Assembly: GCF_017426725.1 (NCBI RefSeq)
Contig: NZ_JAERMS010000010.1
Span: forward strand, 1-64,000
Direction: 5' to 3'
DNA: 64,000 bases
From: Prevotella illustrans
Lineage (GTDB): Bacteria > Bacteroidota > Bacteroidia > Bacteroidales > Bacteroidaceae
Numbering within the stretch: position 1 is the first letter of the stretch; every line of letters starts with the position of its first letter. The notes below the pieces were generated by a model, which was not told the origin of the DNA, did no database searches, and saw only the letters and a list, made by a program, of their open reading frames with translations. This document shows, in pieces, positions 7,864 through 16,541 of this stretch. The position numbers and the translations under genes are program-made.

Positions 7864-10800
7864 CTAAAATGTGATGTTCACGCCAAGACTATAAGTGCGG
7901 GCGTTGGGGTATGCAGCCGTGTAATAGTCTGTTTCCGGGTCAAGACCCTTATACGGAGTGATGCAGAAGAGGTTATTAGCGCTCAAAGAGAGATGTACAC
8001 GCGAAATGAAGTTTACCTTGCTGAGCCATGCCTTGGGCATAGACCATCCCAGTGTTACGTTGGAAAGACGCACGAACCATGCTTTCTGATAGTACCAGTC
8101 ACCATAAGTGTAGGTGGTGTTCCATCCGTTAAAGGAACAAGGATACTTGGTGGAAGGGTTGTCCCACGTCCAGCGTTTCTTGATGATACTAAGCGCGTTG
8201 TAGCCATAGCGAGCTACGTCTCCACCCCCAAGTCCGTATGTCATCTCCGTAGGATCTTGCATTATGCGGTCAAACATTCCGCTGAACTGGAAGCTAAGGT
8301 CGAAGTCCTTGTAGTTGATTGTGTTGACCATACCGGCCATCCATCCGGGATCTTGTGAGCCGATCAGTACTACGTCGGCATCATCGATGATACCGTCAGG
8401 GGCTCCCGTGAGCAAAAAACGGCCATTTTCGTCCACCATAGGCTGTCCGTTGCTATCGCGCTTATAACCGTTGAGGTCTTTAATGACGATTTCACCGGGC
8501 CTGAGTTCAGGTTGCGCCGCGGGAACGGCTTCGCCAATCTGCAGAATATGGTCGGCAATGCGTGAGTAGATGGGACGTATGGGATCGTCCGTTTTCTCAT
8601 ACACGGCAGGTTTCCAGTCTGGCGTACGCTCTTTCCAGCGGTCTTTGTACTTCGTGAAAGTGAGACTTGTTGTCCATTTGAAATCACGGGTGTTGATGTT
8701 AGTGGTATTGAGCGTAAACTCAAAGCCGGTGCTTTGGGTCTTGCCCACGTTGGCCATGACGCGTGAAACGTCGTGGTAATAGTTGAGCGGCTTATAGTTG
8801 AGCAAGTCTGAAATCACACGGTGGTAGAACTCGAAGCTCGCGAGAATACGGTTGTTGAGGAACCCGAAGTCGAAACCGAGATTCCATTCCGTGGTAGTCT
8901 CCCATTTCAGGTCGGGATTTTCCAGCTTTCCTTGGAACACGCCGATGAGTTGTGTTCCGTCCTCTTTGTTGTAGGCCGGTTGGGCATAGTAACTGGCGAA
9001 GGCGTTGGAGCCGATGTCAGAGTTTCCCGTCTGTCCCCAGCTGAGACGCACTTTGCCCATAGTTAGCCATGAGAGCGGCTTCATGAAGCTCTCTTCTGAG
9101 AATGTCCAGCCCAGAGCCGCCGACGGAAAGTAACCCCATTTATGATTCTTGGCAAACACCGAGGCTCCGTCGGCACGCAAGGTTGCCGTCAGGTAGTAGC
9201 GGTCTTGAAGGATATAGTTGGCACGGAAGAAGTAAGACTCCATCTTGTTCTTCGAGAATCCAGATCCCACAATCTTCGTTCCGGCGCCCGCGTTCATATT
9301 GTTATAGGTGAATCCGTCAGTCAGGAAATTGTTGTTGCCAAGATTCGCGACCTCCACATTGAACTGTTCGTAAGACGTTCCGGCAAGTAGGTTTACCTTG
9401 TGGATGTCGTTGAGCGTCTTGGCATAGGTAGCTGTCGCCTCCAACAGATATTGGTTGTTATCTGTCGTGTAGATATCGGCGTTTCCCTGTAGGTTTTTAC
9501 CGTAGAGTGTGGTCTTCGGCTCATAGGTCTTGCGGCTGATGTTAGCCCGGTCGATGCCCGCGTTCACGCGCAAGGAGAGTCCGTCCAGCGGATTGGCCTC
9601 CACGTAGATGTTGCCCAGGAAACGGTCGGTACGGCCTCGATCGATGTTGTTGAGCAGCGAGTAAGGGTTGGGTTGCGTGCCTAACAGAGGATTTACGGGA
9701 TAAGAGTCGGTGGCGGGATCGTAGGCCAGGATGTTCGGTCCCATCTGCACAGCTGAACGTATGATACCCGATTTCTCGTATTGGGCCGATCCCAACTGCG
9801 TATTGTTGTTATTGATACGCGTCAGTGTCATGTTCACGCCAGCTTTAAAGATGTCAAGGAAGCGCTGGTCAATGTTGCTCTTGATGGTGTATCGGCTCAT
9901 GCCCGAGTTGCGTATGATACCCTGGTTGTCATAGTAGTTCATCGAGATCATATACTGCGTGTCTTTCGAACCGCCTTGTATGCTTAGGTTGTGCTCATGC
10001 ACGTGACCGTTGCGAGTGATGAGTCCCACCCAGTCGGTACCTTTTCCGGCGGCGGCTATTTGCTCATCGGTATACGGACGGGTATAGGCTTGACCGCTCT
10101 TCGGAGCGGCCAGAGCTTCTTCGAGTGTTCTCGTACCCCACGGGGCTACGCCGTTCTCCCATATCCAGTACTCCCAAGTCGACTTGTTCTTCTCTATCAT
10201 CCAGTCGCGCAGCGACAGAACGTCGTATTCGTCGCTGTAGTGCTGATAGCTGTAGTTATAGGAATAGTTTACCACGGCCTTGCCTTTGCGCCCTCGCTTG
10301 GTCGTCACGATGACCACGCCGTTGGCCGCACGTGCGCCATAAATGGCCGTGGCCGAAGCGTCTTTCAGCACCTCTATGCTCTCTACGTCGTTCGGGTTCA
10401 AAAAGTTGAGCACTCCCTGCGTACCGGGGTCCATGCGGGCGTTCTCGCCTTTTTGCTGATCGAGTTTGGCTATGGGAAACCCATCCACGATATAGAGCGG
10501 ATCGTTGCTTGCGTTCACGGAACCCGCACCACGGATAAGGATATCAAGTCCGCCGCCCGGTTGTGCTGAGTTCTGGCGAACATAGAGACCTGCAGCCTTG
10601 CCCGCGAGCATGTGGGCAGCCGAGGCCACGCCTGCCACGGCGAGGTCTTCACCCTTTACGCTCGACACGGCACCGGTAAGGTCGCGTTTTTTCATCGTGC
10701 CATATCCCACTACCACCACTTCATCGAGCAGCGTGTTGTCTTCCGTCAACGTTATATTGTAGTTTTCGGCATTGCCTATACGAACGCTTTTGTTCTGGAA

Positions 10801-11298
10801 TCCCACATACGAATAGCGCAGACGCGTACCGGGGGCCGCTTCCAGCTGATATCTGCCATCGATATCGGTTACGGTACCATTGGGGGTACCTTCGACACTG
10901 ACGCTCACGCCTACGAGGGGTTCGCCCTTGGAATCTCTTACGACGCCTTTCACCCGCTTCTTCTGCGTCACGGGACTATCTCTTCTGACGCGCCGTGTCA
11001 GGATGATTTGCTTACCGTTTTCTATGCGGTAGGTAATGTCGGTATCCTTCAGCAAGCGACTTAAAACTTTATCTATCGTTTCATCATTTGCCGTCAGACT
11101 GACCTTTTGGCCGAGTCCTTCCAGTCCGTCGTTGTAAAAGATACTGTAGCCTGTTGCTCGTTCAAGCTGCTTCAGCACCTGTTGTATAGTCTTGTTTTGC
11201 GCCTTGAACGTGATTTGAGCGCATACCGGAATCTGTGCGAGTAGCACGAAAGCGGCGACTATACCTTTTTTCATCCAATGGGAATAATGCTTCTTCAT
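7864..11298 (-). CDS. SusC/RagA TonB-dependent outer membrane transporter with STN signalling domain
   Basis: 1144 aa. A signal peptide (to about residue 28) is followed by a secretin/TonB short N-terminal (STN) domain at about 30-102, a CarboxypepD_reg-like beta-sandwich at about 115-195 (VKGVVRDSKGEPLVGVSVSVEGT), the SusC signature EVVVVGYGTMKKRDLTGAV near 193-211, a plug, and a 22-strand barrel ending in NARTYSLGVNITF with a terminal Phe. It imports oligosaccharides with the SusD protein encoded next. The STN domain is found only in receptors that signal to a FecR anti-sigma factor, and FecR is encoded 57 bp upstream, so substrate passage probably induces the operon. Confidence 0.95.
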   Translation of the reverse strand: MKKHYSHWMKKGIVAAFVLLAQIPVCAQITFKAQNKTIQQVLKQLERATGYSIFYNDGLEGLGQKVSLTANDETIDKVLSRLLKDTDITYRIENGKQIILTRRVRRDSPVTQKKRVKGVVRDSKGEPLVGVSVSVEGTPNGTVTDIDGRYQLEAAPGTRLRYSYVGFQNKSVRIGNAENYNITLTEDNTLLDEVVVVGYGTMKKRDLTGAVSSVKGEDLAVAGVASAAHMLAGKAAGLYVRQNSAQPGGGLDILIRGAGSVNASNDPLYIVDGFPIAKLDQQKGENARMDPGTQGVLNFLNPNDVESIEVLKDASATAIYGARAANGVVIVTTKRGRKGKAVVNYSYNYSYQHYSDEYDVLSLRDWMIEKNKSTWEYWIWENGVAPWGTRTLEEALAAPKSGQAYTRPYTDEQIAAAGKGTDWVGLITRNGHVHEHNLSIQGGSKDTQYMISMNYYDNQGIIRNSGMSRYTIKSNIDQRFLDIFKAGVNMTLTRINNNNTQLGSAQYEKSGIIRSAVQMGPNILAYDPATDSYPVNPLLGTQPNPYSLLNNIDRGRTDRFLGNIYVEANPLDGLSLRVNAGIDRANISRKTYEPKTTLYGKNLQGNADIYTTDNNQYLLEATATYAKTLNDIHKVNLLAGTSYEQFNVEVANLGNNNFLTDGFTYNNMNAGAGTKIVGSGFSKNKMESYFFRANYILQDRYYLTATLRADGASVFAKNHKWGYFPSAALGWTFSEESFMKPLSWLTMGKVRLSWGQTGNSDIGSNAFASYYAQPAYNKEDGTQLIGVFQGKLENPDLKWETTTEWNLGFDFGFLNNRILASFEFYHRVISDLLNYKPLNYYHDVSRVMANVGKTQSTGFEFTLNTTNINTRDFKWTTSLTFTKYKDRWKERTPDWKPAVYEKTDDPIRPIYSRIADHILQIGEAVPAAQPELRPGEIVIKDLNGYKRDSNGQPMVDENGRFLLTGAPDGIIDDADVVLIGSQDPGWMAGMVNTINYKDFDLSFQFSGMFDRIMQDPTEMTYGLGGGDVARYGYNALSIIKKRWTWDNPSTKYPCSFNGWNTTYTYGDWYYQKAWFVRLSNVTLGWSMPKAWLSKVNFISRVHLSLSANNLFCITPYKGLDPETDYYTAAYPNARTYSLGVNITF

Positions 11299-11355
11299 AA
11301 ACTAAAAAGGTTGGTTATTAAATGGTTGTGTAATCGATTTTCCGGTGAATGGCCG

Positions 11356-12342
11356 TTATCGGTGTTTTATATAGATGGTATCTTCATGGAACCGACAGGT
11401 CATCGGATAGGTCAGGCTGATGATATGGAATATGTTTTCCAGACTGTTGTTTCTGATGGTACCGGAAAAGGTTGCCCGGGCCAGATCGGTGGAGGCGAAA
11501 ACAACTTTCACGTCATACATGCGTTCTATGGTTTTCGCGATATCTCCCAATGGGGTTGAATGGAAATAGAGGATATTCTTTCGCCAGAAATCCGCCTCGT
11601 TGATATTATCCATTTCGGCAACGGCAAAGGAGTTGCCTTTCTTGTTGTAAATGAGCTGTTGATTGGGTTCGAGCGTTATACCCGATTTCTTGTCCGACAC
11701 CCTCACGCGTCCTTCCGTCAACGATGTCGTTATGGTGGAATCCAACGGGTATGCCTTGACGTCGAATGCCGTCCCCAAGGCTTCGATCTCTACTCCCTCA
11801 CATTCTACGACAAAGTGTTTATCTCGGTTTTTGGTCACTTCGAAATAGGCTTCGCCGCTCAGTTTCACTCTTCGTTCCCGTTGGTTGAACGCGCCGTCGT
11901 AGGTTAATTGGCTGAAAGAGTTGAGCCATACTTTCGTTCCGTCGGGCAAGATTACTTGGGCTTTCTGTCCCTTTTCGACCTTGGTCTCTACGACTTCGGC
12001 AAGCCGATCGGTCATATTCTTCCGTATAAAATAAGTATAAGCGCCCAATCCTATACAGAAAACGAGCAGGGCGGCGGCCGCTATCTTATAGAACGATAAC
12101 CGTTTGGAGAACTTTTCGGTCTCCGTTTCGTCCATTCGTGATTGGATGTTGGCGAACATGGCGGCTTCTACCGAATCGTTCGCGGCCGTAGGGGTGTTCA
12201 CCCAAAGCTCGTGACACATATCGTCGAAGCCCTCCTTGTCTTCGGGACTCCGGAGCCATTTGCTCAAGTCGGCGGCCTGCTTTTCCGTCAGTTGCCGCTT
12301 GAATAGTTTCTCGATCAATAACCTATATTTCTGATATTTCAT
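11356..12342 (-). CDS. FecR-family anti-sigma factor
   Basis: 328 aa from the start chosen here (MKYQKYRLLIEKLF). A longer frame begins 63 nt upstream, but its added residues (SVYLTLYYIYTIN) look like untranslated leader. The N-terminal cytoplasmic part binds the sigma factor, a transmembrane helix lies near residues 86-104 (IAAAALLVFCIGLGAYTYF), the FecR domain follows (TKVEKGQKAQVILPDGTKVWLN), and a C-terminal DUF4974-type domain at about 255-325 (NILYFHSTPLGDIAKTIERM) contacts the STN domain of the receptor. It sits between the sigma gene (69 bp upstream) and susC, completing a trans-envelope signalling unit. Confidence 0.92.
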   Translation of the reverse strand: MKYQKYRLLIEKLFKRQLTEKQAADLSKWLRSPEDKEGFDDMCHELWVNTPTAANDSVEAAMFANIQSRMDETETEKFSKRLSFYKIAAAALLVFCIGLGAYTYFIRKNMTDRLAEVVETKVEKGQKAQVILPDGTKVWLNSFSQLTYDGAFNQRERRVKLSGEAYFEVTKNRDKHFVVECEGVEIEALGTAFDVKAYPLDSTITTSLTEGRVRVSDKKSGITLEPNQQLIYNKKGNSFAVAEMDNINEADFWRKNILYFHSTPLGDIAKTIERMYDVKVVFASTDLARATFSGTIRNNSLENIFHIISLTYPMTCRFHEDTIYIKHR

Positions 12343-12411
12343 GTTGAGGCTTTTTATAGTGTTTATAGTGTATATATAATATAATGTGAGATATACGCTT
12401 CGCAACTACGG

Positions 12412-12939
12412 TCAGTCCAGCTTTGACTTCAAGAACTTTAAGGAGCGTTGTACTTGCGTGGCTACGGTTTTCTCGGAGATGGACAGCATTGTCGCTATCT
12501 CTTTATAGGTCAGTCCCGATTTCCAGTAGAGCAAGAGAATTCTTCTTCTGCTTTCGGGAAGATGGCGGGTCAGGTTCAGCAGGTAATCTTCCATCAGCGC
12601 CTTGTCAATGTCTTTCTCCGCGTTTACGCTTTCATGTACGTTTTCCATGGCTACCTCTTTCAGATAATGTTTCTTCAGCAGTTCTCTTCTGATGTATTGG
12701 TATACCGTGTTGCGGGTTATTCTGAAAAGATAGCCTTCGAAGTTGTTGTCATCATCTATGTTGCCACGGTAGTTCCACAGCTGAAGAAATACGTCCTGGG
12801 TGACATCCTGGCTGACGGCCGCGTCTTTCACAAGCGCGTAGACAAAGTTGTATATCCACCCGTTGTAAAGGTGGTAAATGGTTTCAAAATGGTTTTTGTT
12901 GCCATTTTTCAATCCGCATATCACATGTTTGTCAATCAT
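12412..12939 (-). CDS. ECF-type RNA polymerase sigma factor
   Basis: 175 aa. Sigma70 region 2 is visible at about 25-90 (FVYALVKDAAVSQDVTQDVF, then FEGYLFRITRNTVYQYIRRE) and region 4 at about 118-170 (LPESRRRILLLYWKSGLTYK, EIATMLSISEKTVATQVQRS, a helix-turn-helix). It is the first gene of the polysaccharide locus and is followed by its FecR partner, the arrangement used in Bacteroides for host-glycan loci. A -7-like element TACTTTTG (minus strand, 12988-12981) lies 41 nt upstream of the start. Confidence 0.93.
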   Translation of the reverse strand: MIDKHVICGLKNGNKNHFETIYHLYNGWIYNFVYALVKDAAVSQDVTQDVFLQLWNYRGNIDDDNNFEGYLFRITRNTVYQYIRRELLKKHYLKEVAMENVHESVNAEKDIDKALMEDYLLNLTRHLPESRRRILLLYWKSGLTYKEIATMLSISEKTVATQVQRSLKFLKSKLD

Positions 12940-12980
12940 TTAGATGCTGGTTAGCTATTGATATATAGTAATAAGGCCGA

Positions 12981-13021
12981 CAAAAGTATTACAAAGAAAT
13001 TGAAAAAAGGTAATACTTTTG
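12981..13021. promoter_or_regulatory. Perfect 12-bp inverted repeat upstream of the sigma gene; terminator and/or promoter element
   Basis: CAAAAGTATTAC (12981-12992) is mirrored by GTAATACTTTTG (13010-13021) with a 17-nt loop. It lies between the 3' end of the ABC ATPase gene (13035) and the 5' end of the ECF sigma gene (12939), both on the minus strand. The hairpin could end the ATPase transcript, although no clear T-run follows. Its distal arm contains TACTTTTG, matching the Bacteroidetes -7 box TAnnTTTG, so it may also carry the promoter of the polysaccharide locus. No good -33 box is seen. Confidence 0.55.
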
Positions 13022-13034
13022 TGGAAAAGGGCTT

Positions 13035-13814
13035 TCAAACTTCTATTGCCAGCGTCATTTCTTCGGCGTTGAATCTTACGTCAGGATGGGCTACGTAGCG
13101 GGCGAGGGTGCCGTCGGCGGTCAACTGTCGGGGTGTGCCTATGACGAGTTGGCGGCCGGACATCAGCCATAGCCGGTCGGCCAACTGCATGGAAAGCTCC
13201 AGATCGTGGGAAGAAAGAAAGATCGTCTTATCGGTTTCGCGGACCAGATGGCGAAGCAATTTCATCGTCTCTACCTTGCTTGGAAAGTCGAGAAAAGCCG
13301 TAGGCTCATCCAAGATGATGACGGGCGTCTGCTGGGCCAGGGCCTTGGCAATCATCGTCTTTTGGCGTTCGCCATCGCTGAGGTCGCTCACCATGCGGTG
13401 GGCAAGGCTTTCCATGCCCACTAAGCGCATCGCTTCGCCGACGGCCCGACGGTCGGCGGTGCGCAGACGGCCCCAGAAGTCGGTGTAGGGTGAGCGTCCC
13501 AGAGCCACGAGTTCGTCCACCCGCATGTTCTGCACCTGCGGCTTTCCCGTAAGTACCACGCTGACGAGACGGGCAAGATCGGCCTTGGAGTACGAAGAGA
13601 GGGACTGTCCATGAAGCAGAATCCGCCCGTCGAGCGGTGGCAGGAATCCGGCCAGCGTGCGCAGCAGGGTCGACTTGCCCACACCGTTGCGTCCCAACAG
13701 GCAGGTGAGGCGGCCGCTGTCTATCGACGCGTTGAGGTCGGCGGCTACGACACGGCGTGCTTTCCCCTGTTTGTAGCCGATGGACAAATGCTCAAGGCGA
13801 ATGGTTTCTTGCAT
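13035..13814 (-). CDS. ABC transporter ATP-binding protein, siderophore/haem/cobalamin (FecE/HmuV) type
   Basis: 259 aa ATPase. Walker A GRNGVGKST at 41-49, Q-loop near 93 (VSVVLTGKPQVQNMRV), signature LSDGERQK, Walker B VIILDEPTAFLD and the switch histidine in LSSHDLE. The pattern VDELVALGRSPYTDFWGRL is typical of FecE/FhuC/BtuD-type ATPases that power import of Fe(III)-siderophores, haem or cobalamin. No permease or binding protein is next to it, so its FecD-type partner must be encoded elsewhere or be lost. It points away from the esterase gene across a 144-bp intergenic space. Confidence 0.85.
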   Translation of the reverse strand: MQETIRLEHLSIGYKQGKARRVVAADLNASIDSGRLTCLLGRNGVGKSTLLRTLAGFLPPLDGRILLHGQSLSSYSKADLARLVSVVLTGKPQVQNMRVDELVALGRSPYTDFWGRLRTADRRAVGEAMRLVGMESLAHRMVSDLSDGERQKTMIAKALAQQTPVIILDEPTAFLDFPSKVETMKLLRHLVRETDKTIFLSSHDLELSMQLADRLWLMSGRQLVIGTPRQLTADGTLARYVAHPDVRFNAEEMTLAIEV

Positions 13815-13924
13815 GCGGGCAAAGATAAGTTAAAAGCTGCGAATCGCAAAATCGTTTTTTTACAATTTATTTTAAATGATGTTAGTCGGGGAGCGATGAG
13901 CTTACCTTTTCAGCTTATTTTCCG

Positions 13925-13932
13925 TAAGTTTG
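13925..13932 (+). promoter_or_regulatory. -7 promoter element of the esterase/GH27 unit
   Basis: TAAGTTTG matches the Bacteroidetes -7 consensus TAnnTTTG and lies 26 nt upstream of the esterase start codon. No clear TTTG -33 box is seen at the usual distance. Confidence 0.5.
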
Positions 13933-13958
13933 CAATATATATATAAATCTATTGAACG

Positions 13959-14762
13959 ATGAAAAAACTGATGATACTGCCGGTATTGTGCTGCGTCACG
14001 CTGACGATAAGGGCCTTCGATGGCAACTTCGAGGCGAAGCGAAACGTGACGGACGGCGGCTACAACTTCTGGATGTACACGCCGGCGGACTACGAGACCG
14101 ACATGCACCCGTTGCCCCTGATGATTTTTCTGCATGGAGCCAGCCTCTGCGGCAATAATCTTGACCGCGTGAGGCGCTATGGCGTACTCGACGCCATCGA
14201 GCGGGGCAAGCACATTCCCATGCTGGTGGCGGCACCGCAGAATCCCGGCGGCGCGTGGAACCCTGAGAAACTCAATGACATGTTGCAGTGGGTGAAGGCC
14301 AACTACCGTGTCGACACGACGCGCGTCTATGTGCTCGGCATGAGCCTGGGCGGTTATGGCACGATGGATTTCGTGGGCACCTATCCCGAGAAAGTGGCCG
14401 CCGCCATGGCCCTCTGCGGCGGTTGTTCGCTCAAGGACGTGAGCGGCTTGGGGCGGGTGCCGCTGTGGATCATACATGGCACGGCCGACCGAGCGGTCTC
14501 GATACAGCAATCGAAACGGGTGGTCAGCCAATTGGAGCAGACCGGCAACGACAGGCTGTTACGCTATTTCTGGGTGAAAGGCGCCTCGCACGGCGCGTTG
14601 GCCCGTCTATTCTATATGCAGAAAACCTACGACTGGCTCGTCGGCCATTCCACGAAAGACAATCCGCGTGACGCCGACCGCAGCTTTACCATTGACGAAA
14701 GCGACATACGGCAGTCGTATCGGGAGATGAAAGTCCTGCCCGAAGATTACGAGAAAGACTGA
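13959..14762 (+). CDS. Secreted alpha/beta-hydrolase, carboxylesterase-like
   Basis: 267 aa with a signal peptide (about 1-19). The alpha/beta-hydrolase fold shows the oxyanion strand IFLHGAS (about 56-62), nucleophile elbow GMSLGG with Ser129, acid in HGTADRAV (Asp177) and His211 in GASHG, so the catalytic triad is complete. The subgroup resembles phospholipase/carboxylesterase and feruloyl/acetyl-esterase-like enzymes of Bacteroidetes carbohydrate loci. It is followed 22 bp later by a GH27 alpha-galactosidase, so deacylation of a galactosylated polysaccharide is a reasonable guess. It might also serve the neighbouring minus-strand locus. Confidence 0.82.
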   Translation: MKKLMILPVLCCVTLTIRAFDGNFEAKRNVTDGGYNFWMYTPADYETDMHPLPLMIFLHGASLCGNNLDRVRRYGVLDAIERGKHIPMLVAAPQNPGGAWNPEKLNDMLQWVKANYRVDTTRVYVLGMSLGGYGTMDFVGTYPEKVAAAMALCGGCSLKDVSGLGRVPLWIIHGTADRAVSIQQSKRVVSQLEQTGNDRLLRYFWVKGASHGALARLFYMQKTYDWLVGHSTKDNPRDADRSFTIDESDIRQSYREMKVLPEDYEKD

Positions 14763-14784
14763 TTATTTTATATATTTACACGCT

Positions 14785-16002
14785 ATGAAGAAACGATTAT
14801 GCGCGATTTGCGCTTTATTGTTCGTGGCGGTGACGGCCGGTTATTCCGCCGACCGTGATCACCTGGCTCCGACTCCGCCGATGGGCTGGATGACTTGGAA
14901 CATGTATCAGGCTAATATCAGTGAAGAACTCATCCGCCGGGTGGCCGACCGAATGGTGGAGGATGGCTTTCTGGAAGCCGGTTACAACTACATTTTTATC
15001 GACGACCTTTGGCAGGGTGGCCGTGACAAGTACAACAACATCATTCCCGACCCCAAGAAATTTCCGTCGGGTATGAAGGCTTTGGTCGACTACGTGCATG
15101 GCAAAGGCCTGAAGCTGGGTATTTATTCGGACGCGGCGCCGTTGACTTGCGGCGGCGTGACGGGTAGTCTTGGCTTTGAGGAGCAGGACGCGAAGACCTT
15201 TGCCGCATGGGGAATCGATTATTTGAAATATGATTATTGCCACGCGCCCGCTGACAGCGCGGTGGCTCATCAGCGGTACGCGAAAATGGCAAAGGCCCTG
15301 ACCGAGAGCGGGCGTGACATCGTTTTCGGTGTCTGCGAGTGGGGACAGCTGCGTCCCGAGCTGTGGGCCCACGACGCGGGCGGCCAGCAATGGCGCACAA
15401 CCTACGACGTGCGAGACATGTGGAAAGACATCGTGCACGAGGGCGGCATGGGCATTCTGGATATCGCCGACCTGACGGCACCGCTTCATGCCTATGCCGG
15501 ACCGGGCCATTGGAACGACATGGACATGCTCGTCGTGGGTCTGGAAGGCCGTGGCGGTCCGTCGAGCGACTTGGGCGGAAAGGGCTGTAGCTACACGGAA
15601 TACCAGAGCCAGATGAGTCTGTGGGCCATGATGGCCTCGCCCTTGCAGATGAGTCACAACATCCTGCGCACGCCGGCCGAGGCCAAACGCATACTGCTGA
15701 ACAAGGAAATCATCGCCATCGACCAAGACGCGCTGGGGCAGGCGGCCCGGGAAGTGAAGCGGATGGGCGACTGCAGGGTATATCTGCGCCCATTGAGTGG
15801 CGACCGCTATGCACTGGCCGTTCTCAATGCAGGCGATAATAGGACTAAAATCAATCTGCCGTTATCCACCGTCGGACTGACAGGGAAGTATAATTTGCAT
15901 GACGTTTGGGCACACAAGAGCGTGGCCCGTAAGGCTATGAAGTGGAGCGGGAACCTGCAACCCCATGAAACAAAAGTATTCGTACTCGGGATTGTTAAAT
16001 AA
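14785..16002 (+). CDS. GH27 alpha-galactosidase, secreted
   Basis: 405 aa with a signal peptide ending near Ala22. Family GH27 is recognised by PPMGWMTWN (31-39), FIDDLWQ (71-77), the nucleophile region YLKYDYC (146-152, Asp150), the acid/base segment TYDVRDMW (206-213, Asp208) and GHWNDMDML (241-249), then a C-terminal beta-sandwich. It removes terminal alpha-galactose from oligosaccharides or galactomannan-type chains in the periplasm. It is transcribed with the esterase and is not followed by a visible terminator; an imperfect repeat array begins about 55 bp downstream. Confidence 0.93.
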   Translation: MKKRLCAICALLFVAVTAGYSADRDHLAPTPPMGWMTWNMYQANISEELIRRVADRMVEDGFLEAGYNYIFIDDLWQGGRDKYNNIIPDPKKFPSGMKALVDYVHGKGLKLGIYSDAAPLTCGGVTGSLGFEEQDAKTFAAWGIDYLKYDYCHAPADSAVAHQRYAKMAKALTESGRDIVFGVCEWGQLRPELWAHDAGGQQWRTTYDVRDMWKDIVHEGGMGILDIADLTAPLHAYAGPGHWNDMDMLVVGLEGRGGPSSDLGGKGCSYTEYQSQMSLWAMMASPLQMSHNILRTPAEAKRILLNKEIIAIDQDALGQAAREVKRMGDCRVYLRPLSGDRYALAVLNAGDNRTKINLPLSTVGLTGKYNLHDVWAHKSVARKAMKWSGNLQPHETKVFVLGIVK

Positions 16003-16055
16003 TGATTGCTGTCCGATAAACAAATTATAACGATAAATCATGCCTTTTCGCCGTC

Positions 16056-16400
16056 CCGACAAATGCCGATAGGCTTTCATGGGGTTCGGAAGACATCCCG
16101 ACAAATGCCGACAGCCTTGCCCGACTTGGGCAAACGCCACGGCAAATGCCGGCAGACTTTCCGGGCTTTCGGAAGACATCAAAGCAAAACAGATGTTAAA
16201 TGCCGGACTTCGGCAAACGCCAAGGCATAACAGATGTTAAATTCCGGAGTTCGGCAAACGTCAAGGTATAACAGGTGTTAAATGCCGGAGTTCGGCAAAC
16301 GTCAAAGTAAAACAGATGTTAAATGCCCGACTTGGGCAAACGTCCCGGCAAATGCCGACGACCTTTCCCGGCGCGTGGAAAACACCAAAGCAAAAGGAAT
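16056..16400. repeat. Imperfect tandem repeat array, 41-bp core period
   Basis: The 540 bp between the GH27 and HMA genes hold no gene. The core has four copies of a 41-bp unit starting at 16191, 16232, 16273 and 16314 (AGATGTTAAATGCCGGACTT followed by CGGCAAACG...). Related copies of AAATGCCG at 16061, 16103, 16144 and 16350 are spaced 42, 41 and less regularly. Each unit has a short palindrome (TGCCG...CGGCA) able to form a small hairpin. Unit length is not a multiple of three, and frames through it are low-complexity, so I regard it as non-coding. It resembles no CRISPR, because there are no unique spacers. Confidence 0.85.
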
Positions 16401-16470
16401 GTTTTTAGTAAGGGTTGCTATTGTCAACCCTTGGAACACTTATCGGTGAGAAAAAACCTTATTTTTAGGT

Positions 16471-16502
16471 ATTGCATGTTCTAAGGGATGTCCCTACCTT
16501 TG
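16471..16502 (+). promoter_or_regulatory. Promoter of the HMA/DUF4876/TonB/DUF6850 operon
   Basis: ATTG at 16471-16474 and TACCTTTG at 16495-16502 are separated by 20 bp, close to the Bacteroidetes consensus TTTG-N19/20-TAnnTTTG. The start codon of the HMA gene is 39 nt further. A short hairpin-forming ACCT...AGGT lies just upstream at 16456-16470; no Fur or metal-regulator operator could be recognised by eye. Confidence 0.65.
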
Positions 16503-16541
16503 CTTTCGATTTAATAACTCAACGTAGTAATAATAAAGAAT

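Noticed and set aside
9991-10569. 192-codon open frame on the plus strand
   Set aside because: It lies wholly inside the SusC gene on the other strand, whose protein has a full set of family motifs; it is an antisense shadow.
16056-16400. Possible CRISPR array
   Set aside because: The units follow each other directly with no unique spacers, and no cas gene is near; it is a tandem repeat.
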